Part shown: positions 32,926 through 41,175 of the stretch, in pieces
Numbering within the stretch: the stretch's first letter is position 1
How the letters are laid out: each line of letters starts with the position of its first letter
Assembly: GCA_045105075.1 (NCBI GenBank)
Contig: JBGCDD010000042.1
Coordinates: 15,970 to 79,969 of the forward strand
DNA length: 64,000 nucleotides
Direction: 5' to 3'
Source of the DNA: JBGCDD01 sp045105075
GTDB taxonomy: Bacteria > Pseudomonadota > Alphaproteobacteria > Rhodobacterales > Rhodobacteraceae
Program-made: the position numbers and the translations under genes
The notes under the pieces: generated by a model
What the model saw: the letters and a program-made list of their open reading frames with translations, nothing else
Told to the model about the DNA's origin: nothing
Database searches by the model: none

Positions 32926-33630
32926 TCAGAACATCGCGCTGAGATCAAGGGTTGGCGCGTCGCGCATGACCTCAAAGGCGTTGGCACCGCGATCGGAAAT
33001 CACCTGCACCTCAAGTTCCAAGGCGTTTTCGAACGTCTCAAAATAGGCGAAAGTGATCGTGGTTAAAGCGGTCGGATCGGCGCAGTCGAGACGGTATTCG
33101 GCGTGAAATTCCGTGTGCCCGGCCGCGTCTTCGGCTTCGTCATGGGCATGTTCATCGTGCCCGTCTTCTTCATGAGCATGTTCGTCGTGCGCGTGTTCTT
33201 CATGCCCGCCTTCTTCATGAGCATGTTCGTCATGTGCGTGCTCGTCGTGATCCGAGGCTTTGGCGTCGTCATGGCCGTGGTCTTCGTGCGCGTGCTCGTC
33301 GTGGTGATCTTCTGCTTCGCTCTCCAATTCGGCGCTGGCGCGCACCACGCTGCATCCGGCGGCGGCAGGCACAACAAACAGATCAAGCGGACGGGCCAGA
33401 ACAGCGACCGCCGCGTCAACAGCGGCGCGGTCCTCGGCGCTTTCGGCACCGTATTCGAACCCAACAATATCGGCCCCTGGCGCGTGCAGCTCCATCGCGA
33501 TTTCGTTGCCGCTGATGGCGATATCGAGTTGGCCAACACCGTGTTCATGCGCCTCCAGCTGGCGTTGATCCTCGGCAAAAACCGGGGCGGCCACGCAGGC
33601 GGCAGCAAAAAGAAAAGGCAGTTTTTTCAT
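32926..33630 (-). CDS. DUF2796 His-rich periplasmic zinc-binding protein (ZrgA-like)
   Basis: This 234-residue secreted protein has a signal peptide (to about residue 19, VFAED) and DUF2796 cores on each side of a His/Asp/Glu-rich insert (about residues 108-168) built from repeated HDEHAHEE-like units. Its N-terminal HEHGVGQLDIAISG and C-terminal FAYFETFENA segments are those of DUF2796/ZrgA. The family binds zinc in the periplasm; Vibrio ZrgA acts with an ABC pair and further proteins in zinc uptake. Here it is first in the operon, 85 bases from a Zur-like palindrome, as expected for a zinc-starvation gene. Confidence 0.88.
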   Translation of the reverse strand: MKKLPFLFAAACVAAPVFAEDQRQLEAHEHGVGQLDIAISGNEIAMELHAPGADIVGFEYGAESAEDRAAVDAAVAVLARPLDLFVVPAAAGCSVVRASAELESEAEDHHDEHAHEDHGHDDAKASDHDEHAHDEHAHEEGGHEEHAHDEHAHEEDGHDEHAHDEAEDAAGHTEFHAEYRLDCADPTALTTITFAYFETFENALELEVQVISDRGANAFEVMRDAPTLDLSAMF

Positions 33631-33713
33631 GTTCGTCGTCCCTGTTGTAACTGATCCTGGCCGAATGCGCCCCAGACCACCGCTTTCATGGCACTCTGAG
33701 ATATCGATCGAAC

Positions 33714-33734
33714 AGATGTTACTTTATAACATAT
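33714..33734. promoter_or_regulatory. Zur-like operator upstream of the zinc operon
   Basis: The core ATGTTA-ctttA-TAACAT (33716-33732) has perfect 6-base arms and a 5-base AT-rich spacer. Read on the minus strand it gives ATGTTATAAAGTAACAT, close to the Zur consensus with ATGTTATA-n-TATAACAT. It lies 86 bases upstream of the DUF2796 gene start, where a zinc repressor would block the promoter. Zur would release the operon when zinc is scarce. Confidence 0.65.
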
Positions 33735-33814
33735 GCAGAGACAAGCCACCCTTCCCGCGAAATCGGCAGATCAATGGGATCGCTGCGCATCCGGGGGCCG
33801 GTGCGAAAGTCTTG

Positions 33815-33842
33815 TTGTCAAATAAAAATGCCATTGTAATCT
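33815..33842 (+). promoter_or_regulatory. Possible sigma-70 promoter for the TRAP operon
   Basis: TTGTCA (33815-33820) and TAATCT (33837-33842) are 16 bases apart, in AT-rich DNA 30 bases upstream of the dctP ATG. The match to -35/-10 is fair, and the position suits a short leader with GGGAGG before the ATG. Confidence 0.4.
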
Positions 33843-33858
33843 GATCATCTAGAACATC
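33843..33858. promoter_or_regulatory. Imperfect palindrome GAT-n2-TCTAGA-n2-ATC before dctP
   Basis: This 16-base symmetric sequence begins just after the putative -10 box and ends 13 bases before the dctP ATG. A repressor bound here would overlap the transcription start. No regulator gene adjoins it in the window. Confidence 0.3.
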
Positions 33859-33871
33859 TGGGAGGATAAAA

Positions 33872-34864
33872 ATGTTCAGGCAGACACTGATGAGCGCAAT
33901 TTGCATCTCTGCGTTGGGGAGCGGTGCATTTGCACAGGAAAAGATGCGCATTTCGCTTCAATTGCCGTTGACCAGCCATCTTGGCGAAAACCTGGTGCTG
34001 TTTGAAAAAGAGGTCGAGGCCCGCACGGGTGGTGCCATCGACGTTGAAATCTATGACAGCGCAACCCTTTATAAAGACAAGGAAGTTCCTTCGGCTGTTG
34101 GGTCGGGTTCGATCGAGGCCGGGGTGGCATCTTTGACGCGTTATGTCGGCGATGTGCCTGCGGTTGATGTGTTTTACATGCCATTTTTGTTCAACACCGA
34201 GGAAAAAGTGCGCTCTGCCGTGGCCGAAGGATCGCCTGTGCGCACCCTGCTCGAGGCTGAAATCGCCAAGACCGGCGGCAGCGTTTTGTACTGGCAGGCT
34301 TATGGCGGCGCGATCTTGTTGTCACAGGACGGACCGATCCGCACACCGCAAGACATGGTCGGCAAAAAGGCGCGGGTCTTTGGCAAAACGCTGGGCGATT
34401 TCGTCAGCGCTGCGGGTGGTGCGCCAACGATGATTTCCGGCTCCGAGCAATATCTGGCCTATCAGCGCGGCACCGTTGACGTCGGCATGACCGGTGTGTC
34501 GGGCGTGAAATCGCGCAAGTTGTGGGAGGTGATGGACACGATCACCAAGACCAACCATGCCGACATCGAATTTGTGGTGGTGGTTAACAATGACTGGTGG
34601 GCGAGCCTGGCCAGCGACATCCAGGGCCACATCCGCGCGGCGGCCAAAGTGGCGCAAGATGACGTGCGCGACCGCATGACCCAGATCGAGGCCGATGCCT
34701 ATGCTGCGGCGGAAGCCAACGGGATGACTGTTGTCGAACTGACCGAGGCCGAGCTTGCCGCGTGGCAAACCGTCGCCCAACCCGTGATTGACGGCTATCT
34801 TGAAGCCACCGGCGACACCGGCAAGCAGATCCTTGAGGCGCTTGGCGTCAGCAGCGGTTCCTGA
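33872..34864 (+). CDS. dctP: TRAP transporter solute-binding protein DctP
   Basis: This 330-residue periplasmic protein has a signal peptide (to about residue 22, GAFAQE). The DctP-type fold is shown by the QLPLTSHLGENLVLFEKEVE opening, the KKARVFGKTLGDFVSAAGGA segment with the Arg (about R169) that usually salt-bridges the ligand carboxylate, and the NNDWWASL segment. It is followed by the small and large permease genes. Ligand is likely an organic acid; the isocitrate-lyase-family enzyme after dctM suggests a C3-C4 or methylcitrate-related acid. Confidence 0.92.
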   Translation: MFRQTLMSAICISALGSGAFAQEKMRISLQLPLTSHLGENLVLFEKEVEARTGGAIDVEIYDSATLYKDKEVPSAVGSGSIEAGVASLTRYVGDVPAVDVFYMPFLFNTEEKVRSAVAEGSPVRTLLEAEIAKTGGSVLYWQAYGGAILLSQDGPIRTPQDMVGKKARVFGKTLGDFVSAAGGAPTMISGSEQYLAYQRGTVDVGMTGVSGVKSRKLWEVMDTITKTNHADIEFVVVVNNDWWASLASDIQGHIRAAAKVAQDDVRDRMTQIEADAYAAAEANGMTVVELTEAELAAWQTVAQPVIDGYLEATGDTGKQILEALGVSSGS

Positions 34865-34875
34865 GAAGGATGGCG

Positions 34876-34926
34876 ATGAAACGGAACGCGGGCGGTCTTT
34901 GGACCGTCCGCAGTGTGTGCCCATGA
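34876..34926 (+). CDS. Possible 16-codon upstream minigene coupled to dctQ
   Basis: An AAGG site six bases upstream of ATG 34876 opens a 16-codon frame (MKRNAGGLWTVRSVCP) whose TGA overlaps the ATG of the small permease gene. The TRAP permease start itself has no good ribosome site, so ribosomes may be delivered by this minigene. It may be a leader rather than a functional peptide. Confidence 0.3.
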   Translation: MKRNAGGLWTVRSVCP

Positions 34927-35420
34927 CGTTGATCAGCCGAATGTCATGGCTTGCCAGCACCATCGGTGCCATCCTGCTGGCCGCCACTGGCGTGATGCTC
35001 ACCTACGAGGTTATCGCGCGCTATTTCTTCATTCGCCCGACCATCTGGGCGGCGGAACTCAGCCAGCTTTGCCTAATCTGGGGCTGTTTGCTGGCGATGG
35101 CGCATCTGCTTACGATGCGCCGCCACATCACCGTTAATGCGGTCACATCGCTGCTGCCCTTTGGCGCGCAAAAACTCTGTGCCTTCATCGCGCTGCTTGT
35201 GGTCATCGTGTTTTCCGCGATTGTCGCGTTTTGGGGCTATGATATTTTTCACGACAGTTTTGTGCGCGGGCGCCTGACGGGATCTCTGCTGAATTATCCG
35301 CTATGGATCGCCGAGGCTTCGGTTCCGGTGGGCTTTGGTCTGTTGACCTTGCAGGGCATCGTCGAGCTGATCCGACTGCGCGGCTCTGAAACCGCCAGCC
35401 TTGGGGCGAGTCACGAATGA
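34923..35420 (+). CDS. dctQ: TRAP transporter small permease DctQ
   Basis: This 165-residue protein has four transmembrane helices (about residues 12-34, 48-66, 87-110 and 132-152) and the DctQ layout, with the ARYFFIRPTIWAAELS segment after helix 1. It forms the membrane unit with DctM. The start at 34923 overlaps a short upstream frame; an in-frame ATG at 34788 falls inside dctP. It overlaps dctM by ATGA. Confidence 0.9.
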   Translation: MTLISRMSWLASTIGAILLAATGVMLTYEVIARYFFIRPTIWAAELSQLCLIWGCLLAMAHLLTMRRHITVNAVTSLLPFGAQKLCAFIALLVVIVFSAIVAFWGYDIFHDSFVRGRLTGSLLNYPLWIAEASVPVGFGLLTLQGIVELIRLRGSETASLGASHE

Positions 35421-36691
35421 CCGTTGTACTGATCCTGATCACGCTTTTTATCCTGCTGCTTTTAGGCGTGCCTGTGGCCTTTGCGCTGGGGGGCATGGGG
35501 CTGGGGATGCTGCTTTTGGGCGGGTTCTCTCCGCTGATGGCGCCGCAATCCATTTTGTCCACGCTGGATGGGTTCATCCTGCTGGCCGTGCCGCTGTTTT
35601 TGTTGATGTCCAATCTGCTGCTCAAGGGCGGCGTCGGGCGTGATCTGTTTGCCGCAGTGCAGGCCTGGGTCGGGCATTGGCCGGGCGGGCTGGCGGTGGC
35701 GACGATTATCAGCTGTGGTCTGTTCGCGGCGATCTCGGGCTCGTCGGTGGCAACAGCAGCCACCATCGGCACCGTGGCCATCCCCGAGATGATCAACCGT
35801 GGCTATGAAAAACGCTTTGTTTACGGACTGTTGGCCGCCGGGGGCACTCTGGGCATTCTGATCCCGCCGTCGATCCCGATGATCGTCTATGGTTTTGTCA
35901 CTGAACAATCGGTCATCGCGCTGTTTCTTGCAGGCATTGGGCCGGGGCTGGTGCTGGTGTCGCTGTTCATCGTGTTTGCCATGCTGCATGCGCGCCTGTC
36001 TGGCAATTTCGACGATGTGCCCAAGGCCAGCACCGCCGAGCGGATGGCCGCGTCCAAACGCGCGCTGCCGTCGGTTGCACTTGCGATATTGGTCATAGTT
36101 GGGCTCTACTCCGGCGCTTTCACCCCGCCCGAGGCCGCAGCGGTGGGCTGCGCCGCAGCGTTGCTGATCACAACGCTTTGGTTGCGCACGCTAACATGGG
36201 CCAACCTGTGGGAAGCAATCCGCGAGTCCGCGATTACGACGGCGGCGATCCTGTTGATTGTCGCCGGTGCCAAAGTGTTCGGCAAAGCCATCGCGCTCTA
36301 CCGCATCCCCCAGGATATTTCGGCGTTTCTGGCGCAAACCATCGATGGGCCGTTGCAGTTCATTCTGGTGGTGTCGGTCGTTCTGTTGCTGATGGGGCTG
36401 GTGTTCGAGGCCCTGTCGATGATCCTGATTATGACGCCGGTTCTGTTGCCTGCCGCGCTGGGGCTGGGGTTTGATCCGATCTGGTTTGGGATTTACATGG
36501 TGATCATGGTCGAATGTGCGTTGATCACGCCGCCTGTTGGGTTGAACCTCTATGTGATCCAATCGGTGGCGCGCGCCAGTCTGGGCGATGTGGCACGCGG
36601 GGTCTGGCCATTTCTGGTGCTGATGCTTATGACCGTGGGCATCTTATACGCTTTCCCGGATCTCGCGTTGTATATCCCGTTCAAATGGTGA
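35417..36691 (+). CDS. dctM: TRAP transporter large permease DctM
   Basis: This 424-residue membrane protein has about 12 hydrophobic helices and the DctM signatures GSSVATAATIGTVAIPEM and GGTLGILIPPSIPMIVYG, here visible as landmarks near residues 110-160. It is the sodium-coupled transport subunit. It overlaps dctQ and is followed four bases later by the isocitrate-lyase-family gene, with which it is probably co-transcribed. Confidence 0.93.
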   Translation: MTVVLILITLFILLLLGVPVAFALGGMGLGMLLLGGFSPLMAPQSILSTLDGFILLAVPLFLLMSNLLLKGGVGRDLFAAVQAWVGHWPGGLAVATIISCGLFAAISGSSVATAATIGTVAIPEMINRGYEKRFVYGLLAAGGTLGILIPPSIPMIVYGFVTEQSVIALFLAGIGPGLVLVSLFIVFAMLHARLSGNFDDVPKASTAERMAASKRALPSVALAILVIVGLYSGAFTPPEAAAVGCAAALLITTLWLRTLTWANLWEAIRESAITTAAILLIVAGAKVFGKAIALYRIPQDISAFLAQTIDGPLQFILVVSVVLLLMGLVFEALSMILIMTPVLLPAALGLGFDPIWFGIYMVIMVECALITPPVGLNLYVIQSVARASLGDVARGVWPFLVLMLMTVGILYAFPDLALYIPFKW

Positions 36692-36695
36692 CGAA

Positions 36696-37571
36696 TTGAC
36701 CCAAGCCCTGCGTGCCCTGCTGGAACAGGATGCCTGCCACATCATGCCTTGCTGTTTCGATGCGCTTTCGGCCAAGCTGATTGCGCAGGAAGGCTTTGGC
36801 GTGACGTTTATGTCGGGCTTTGCGGCCTCGGCCAGTCGGGTTGGCCTGCCGGATCTGGGCTTGATGAGCTATAGCGAAGTGCTGGATCAGGCGCGCAACA
36901 TCACCGATGCGGTGCGCATTCCGCTGATCGGTGATGCCGATACCGGCTATGGCAATGCGATGAATGTGCGCCGCACCGTGGCGGGCTTTGCCAAGGCCGG
37001 CTGCGAGGCGATCATGATCGAGGATCAGCTGGCGCCGAAACGCTGTGGACACACCCGTGGCAAGGCAGTGGTGGCGCGCGACGAGGCGTTTGATCGCATT
37101 CGTGCGGCGGTTGATGAACGCGACGCGCTGCGCGAACGCGGCGGCGACATTCTGATCCTGGCGCGCACCGATGCCCGTCACGAACATGGTCTGGCCGAGG
37201 CGATCAGCCGTGCCGAAAAATTTGCCGAGCTGGGCGCGGATATTCTGTTTGTCGAAGCCCCCGTTTCCGAGGCCGAAATGCGCGAGGTGTGCGCGTCGCT
37301 GCCCGGCCCGAAAATGGCCAATACGGTTGAGGGCGGCGACAGTCCCGAACTGCCCATCGAGGTGCTGCACGACATTGGCTATTCATTGGCGGCCTATCCG
37401 CTGACGTTGATGGCATCGGCGATGCAAGCCATGGTGATGACCCTGCGCGCGATGCGCGGTGGCAACGCGTCTGATTTGATGGACTTCACCGAATTGCGCG
37501 ACCGCATCGGCTTTGACGCCTATTATCAAGCGTCCGCAAACTATGCCTCGTCCCGGCGCGACGAAAGCTGA
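36696..37571 (+). CDS. Isocitrate lyase/PEP mutase superfamily enzyme
   Basis: This 291-residue cytoplasmic enzyme has the superfamily sites: D80 and D82 in IGDADTGYG for magnesium, and the active-site loop K115-R116-C117-G118-H119 (PKRCGH; a KRCGH variant of the KKCGH motif). It is likely a C-C or C-P bond lyase such as a 2-methylisocitrate lyase or oxaloacetate decarboxylase. The start is a TTG at 36696, since no ATG or GTG fits upstream. It presumably acts on the acid imported by DctPQM. Confidence 0.86.
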   Translation: MTQALRALLEQDACHIMPCCFDALSAKLIAQEGFGVTFMSGFAASASRVGLPDLGLMSYSEVLDQARNITDAVRIPLIGDADTGYGNAMNVRRTVAGFAKAGCEAIMIEDQLAPKRCGHTRGKAVVARDEAFDRIRAAVDERDALRERGGDILILARTDARHEHGLAEAISRAEKFAELGADILFVEAPVSEAEMREVCASLPGPKMANTVEGGDSPELPIEVLHDIGYSLAAYPLTLMASAMQAMVMTLRAMRGGNASDLMDFTELRDRIGFDAYYQASANYASSRRDES

Positions 37572-37572
37572 C

Positions 37573-38787
37573 CTATCGCAGGTTTGACAGCTTATTAAGC
37601 ACGAACAGCAACCCAATACTGACGCCGGTGATGGCCAGCAACGGCCACCCGAACCCGCCGCTTAGATCCGACAGAACTCCAAAACTGACCGGGCCAAGAA
37701 CGCCGCCAATCTCGGCGGCGGTAAAGAATAATCCACCAGCCAAACCCAACCGTTCGGGCGGCACATCCGGGGTCTCCATCAGCATCAGGATCGCAATCGT
37801 CATCATCGCCCCGCGCGCGACGCCTTGCATGAAAAGACCCGTCGCCAGTGCGGGCCAAAGTGCAAAATGCAACAGCACGCTGGCGCCCAGGGTGCATAAA
37901 AACAGCGCGCCCATGATCTGCATCCGCCGATCCGGGGTGGCCCATCGCGGCACGATCACAGCGGCGATCACCCCCACCGATGACGGAATGGCCGCCCAAT
38001 ACCCCGCCGACACCGGGCTGAGGCCATGCGCGCGCAGCAGTTCAGGCAGCCAGTTGTTCATGGCGTGGTTGATGAAAAAGATCCCGATGCTCATCACCAA
38101 CAACAGACGCACGGCAGGCACCGCCAAAATCTCGCTGAAGGCGGCCAAATTGAACTTCTTGCCGCCCTCGCCCTCGCTCAGGTTGGGGGCAAAACGGCGC
38201 GACGACAGGATCAGCCAGATCACCCCGCTGGCGGCCACAAGTGCCGCATAGATCAGCATGACAGTGCGCCAGTTGTTGTCGGCCAGTGGCATCAAAACAC
38301 TGTTGGTCAGCGCCAGCGCCACGATCCCGCCCAGATAGGGACCGGTCACATAGAGCCCCATGGCATTGCCGCGTTGTGGGCCTTGAAACAGCCCGGTGAT
38401 CATTTTTGGCGCCCCGACCGAAATCATCGGCCCGCCGGCGCCAAAGGCTGCAACCGCCAGCAACAATTGCACCGGTGTGTCGGCCACGCTGCGGGCCAGA
38501 CCCGAGCTGGCCATGATCAAACAGGCCAAAAACAGCATCCAGCGTGCGCCAAAGCGATCAAGCAGCACACCGCACGGGATCGCGGCAAAAATGTAGGTCA
38601 GCGGCCAGGCACCCAGGATCGCGCCCATCGTTGCATTGCCAACCCCCAACTCGGCGCTGATCTGGCCCACCAGTGGCGCCATTGACGCCACCGTCATCCC
38701 GAAGGAAAAATAGATCAACCAAACGCCGCCCAGAACCAGCCAGCGGCCAGAGGCTTTTGGGGTCTCTTGGGTCAGCGGGGCGGTCAT
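37573..38787 (-). CDS. MFS transporter
   Basis: This 404-residue membrane protein has 12 predicted helices and the MFS loop motif GVLLDRFGARWMLF between helices 2 and 3. Related carriers (CynX/NarK-like) take up small anions or metabolites; substrate is unknown. The ATG at 38787 gives the natural N-terminus. It ends next to the isocitrate-lyase-family gene (convergent) and shares a strand with the acyl-CoA dehydrogenase, four bases away, so it probably heads nothing but is co-transcribed with 38792-46253 genes. Confidence 0.88.
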   Translation of the reverse strand: MTAPLTQETPKASGRWLVLGGVWLIYFSFGMTVASMAPLVGQISAELGVGNATMGAILGAWPLTYIFAAIPCGVLLDRFGARWMLFLACLIMASSGLARSVADTPVQLLLAVAAFGAGGPMISVGAPKMITGLFQGPQRGNAMGLYVTGPYLGGIVALALTNSVLMPLADNNWRTVMLIYAALVAASGVIWLILSSRRFAPNLSEGEGGKKFNLAAFSEILAVPAVRLLLVMSIGIFFINHAMNNWLPELLRAHGLSPVSAGYWAAIPSSVGVIAAVIVPRWATPDRRMQIMGALFLCTLGASVLLHFALWPALATGLFMQGVARGAMMTIAILMLMETPDVPPERLGLAGGLFFTAAEIGGVLGPVSFGVLSDLSGGFGWPLLAITGVSIGLLFVLNKLSNLR

Positions 38788-38791
38788 TGGT

Positions 38792-39982
38792 TCAATAACT
38801 GCGCGGCATCCCCAGAACGTGCTGGCCCAGATAGCCAAGGATCATGTTCTTTGAAATCGGCGCGGTCTGGTACAGACGTGCCTCGCGCCATTTGCGCTCG
38901 ATCCCGTACTCGCGCGCGAAGGCAAAACCACCGTAAACCTGCATGCAGACCTCGGCCGCGTTCCACGACGCATCGGCGGCCAGCAATTTGGCCATGTTGG
39001 CCTCGGCAGCGGCCTTTTGGCCGGCATCGAACATTGCCGCGGCTTTGCGCACCATCAGCTCGGCGGCTTGCGCCTGGGCATAGGCCTGAGCAATCGGAAA
39101 CTGGATGCCCTGATTGGCCCCGATGGGCCCGCCGAACACCTTGCGTTCGTTGGCGTATTCCGCCGCCTTGCGGATGAAAAACTTGGCGTCGCCAATGCAT
39201 TCGGACGCGATCAGAATGCGTTCGGCGTTCATGCTGTCGACGATATATTTAAAGCCTTTGCCCTCTTGCCCCACCAGCGTATCGGCGGGGATTTGCAGGT
39301 TGTCGATGAACACTTCGCAAGTGTTGTGATTGATCATCGCGTCGATCTTGCGCAGCTCGAGCCCATTGCCAAGGGCCGCGCGCATGTCGATCAAAAACAC
39401 CGACATCCCGTCCGATCGTTTGGTGACCTCTGCCGCCGGTGTGGTGCGCGCCAAAAGCAGCATCAGATCGGACTCAAACGCCCGGCTGGTCCAGACCTTT
39501 TGCCCGTTGACCACATAGGCGTCGTTGCCGCGCTTTTCGGCGCGGGTCTTTAACTGCGTCGTGTCGCTGCCGGTGGTGGGCTCGGTTACTCCAAAAGCCT
39601 GCAAGCGCAGTTCACCGCTGGCAATTTTTGGCAGATAGGCCTGTTTTTGGGCGTCCGAGCCATGTTTCAGCACGGTGCCCATCGTGTACATTTGCGCGTG
39701 GCAGGCGGCGGCATTGCAGCCGCGCTCGTGGATCGTTTCAAGCACCGCGCAAGCCGCCGATAAGGGCAGCCCGGAACCGCCGAACTCTTCCGGGATCAAC
39801 GCGCCCAGAAAGCCGGATTGGGTCAGAGTTTTGACGAACTCCGCTGGGTATTCATCGGCTTTGTCGCAGGTGTTCCAATAGGCATTGGGGAAGTCATCGC
39901 ACAGCTTTGCAACAGCGTCGCGAATGTCACCCCAGTCTTGGCTGACCGGGATCGAAAGGGTGTCGGCGTCTATCGCATTCAT
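38792..39982 (-). CDS. Acyl-CoA dehydrogenase family protein
   Basis: This 396-residue flavoprotein has the FAD-binding AFGVTEPTTGSD and WTSRAFESDLMLL segments and helices of the acyl-CoA dehydrogenase fold. The C-terminal region has PISKNMI where many relatives have the catalytic Glu-Gly-Thr. The Glu in NAERIL (about residue 243) may serve as the base, as in isovaleryl-CoA dehydrogenase. It precedes an MFS gene and follows a CoA transferase on the same strand, so it probably oxidises an acyl-CoA made by that transferase. Confidence 0.88.
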   Translation of the reverse strand: MNAIDADTLSIPVSQDWGDIRDAVAKLCDDFPNAYWNTCDKADEYPAEFVKTLTQSGFLGALIPEEFGGSGLPLSAACAVLETIHERGCNAAACHAQMYTMGTVLKHGSDAQKQAYLPKIASGELRLQAFGVTEPTTGSDTTQLKTRAEKRGNDAYVVNGQKVWTSRAFESDLMLLLARTTPAAEVTKRSDGMSVFLIDMRAALGNGLELRKIDAMINHNTCEVFIDNLQIPADTLVGQEGKGFKYIVDSMNAERILIASECIGDAKFFIRKAAEYANERKVFGGPIGANQGIQFPIAQAYAQAQAAELMVRKAAAMFDAGQKAAAEANMAKLLAADASWNAAEVCMQVYGGFAFAREYGIERKWREARLYQTAPISKNMILGYLGQHVLGMPRSY

Positions 39983-39999
39983 CGTCGCATCCTTTGGGT

Positions 40000-41175
40000 T
40001 TACAGTGCGCCCGCATCACGCAGGGCCGCAATTCTGTCGGCGGAAATGCCAAACTGGGCCAGTACGTCATCGGTATGTGCGCCAGCTTCGGGCACCGCCG
40101 AGCGCAGCGTTGCGGGTGTGCGCGACAGGGTCATCGGTTGCGCCACCAGCGCCACGTTCCCGCGCACCGGATGGGTCACGGTTTGGGCCACCTGCAAATG
40201 TTTGACCTGCGGGTCGTCAAAAACCTGATCCATGCTGTAAATCGGGCCGGCAGGCACGCCAACGCTGTCCAGCGTCGCAATCCAGTCGGCGCTGGTGCGG
40301 GTGGCAAAGATCGGGCGCAGGAAGGCCCAGATCTCGTCGCGGTGGGCTGTGCGTTCGGCAATGCCGATGTATTTAGGGTTCTCGCCCCATTCTGAATGAC
40401 CCAGAACAGTGCACAGCGCGCGCCATTGGCCATCACCGCCAACCCCAAGATTGATGTGCCCGTCGCTGGTGGGAACCACGCCCATCGGAGTGACGGTGGG
40501 GTGATCATTGCCGGCTGGTTCTGGCACTTCGTCGTCCATCAGATAGCGCGCGGCCTGAAAATCCATCATTGCGATCTGCGCCTGCAACAGCGAGGTTTGC
40601 ACCCATTGCCCTTTGCCAGATTGCGCCCGTTCCTCAAGCGCAACCAGAATGCCTGTGGCTGCATAAAGCCCCGACGCCAGATCCGCGACAGCAGTGCCGG
40701 TGCGCGTTGGCGGCCCGCCGGCAAAGCCAGTGACGCCCATCAGCCCGCCCATGCCTTGGGCAATCTGGTCGAACCCGGCCTTGTCAGCGTAGGGGCCGTC
40801 CTGGCCAAAGCCCGAAATCGACGCAAGGATGATGGCGGGGTTCACGGCGCTGAGAGCTGCGTAATCAAGGCCGAGGCGGGTTTTGACATTGGGGCGGAAA
40901 TTCTCGACCACCACATCGGCCTGTGCGGCCATCTCCAGCAGCAGCGCTTTGCCCTCGGGGTGCTTGAGGTTCAGCGTGATCGAGCGTTTGTTGCGGTGCA
41001 GGTTTTGCATGTCCGAGCCATGGCGGCTGCCGGACACGCCGGCATTTGCATCCAGACCTTCGGGCGCGTCGATCTTGATCACATCAGCGCCGAAATCCGC
41101 CAACACCCGGCAGCATTGTGGCCCCGCGCGCACCCGCGTCAGATCCAGAACCGTGAGATGACCCAGCGCGCTCAT
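40000..41175 (-). CDS. CaiB/BaiF family III CoA transferase
   Basis: This 391-residue protein has the family III fold: N-terminal LTVLDLTRVRAGPQC, the Asp/Gly-rich NLHRNKRSITLNLK segment and a linker domain. The catalytic Asp of the family lies at a VDV segment after a GKGQ motif; here the sequence reads GKGQWVQTSLLQ, so the Asp is replaced by Gln. Itaconate- and related-substrate transferases in the group share this motif in my recollection, so activity cannot be excluded. The start at 41175 overlaps the next gene's stop. Confidence 0.83.
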   Translation of the reverse strand: MSALGHLTVLDLTRVRAGPQCCRVLADFGADVIKIDAPEGLDANAGVSGSRHGSDMQNLHRNKRSITLNLKHPEGKALLLEMAAQADVVVENFRPNVKTRLGLDYAALSAVNPAIILASISGFGQDGPYADKAGFDQIAQGMGGLMGVTGFAGGPPTRTGTAVADLASGLYAATGILVALEERAQSGKGQWVQTSLLQAQIAMMDFQAARYLMDDEVPEPAGNDHPTVTPMGVVPTSDGHINLGVGGDGQWRALCTVLGHSEWGENPKYIGIAERTAHRDEIWAFLRPIFATRTSADWIATLDSVGVPAGPIYSMDQVFDDPQVKHLQVAQTVTHPVRGNVALVAQPMTLSRTPATLRSAVPEAGAHTDDVLAQFGISADRIAALRDAGAL

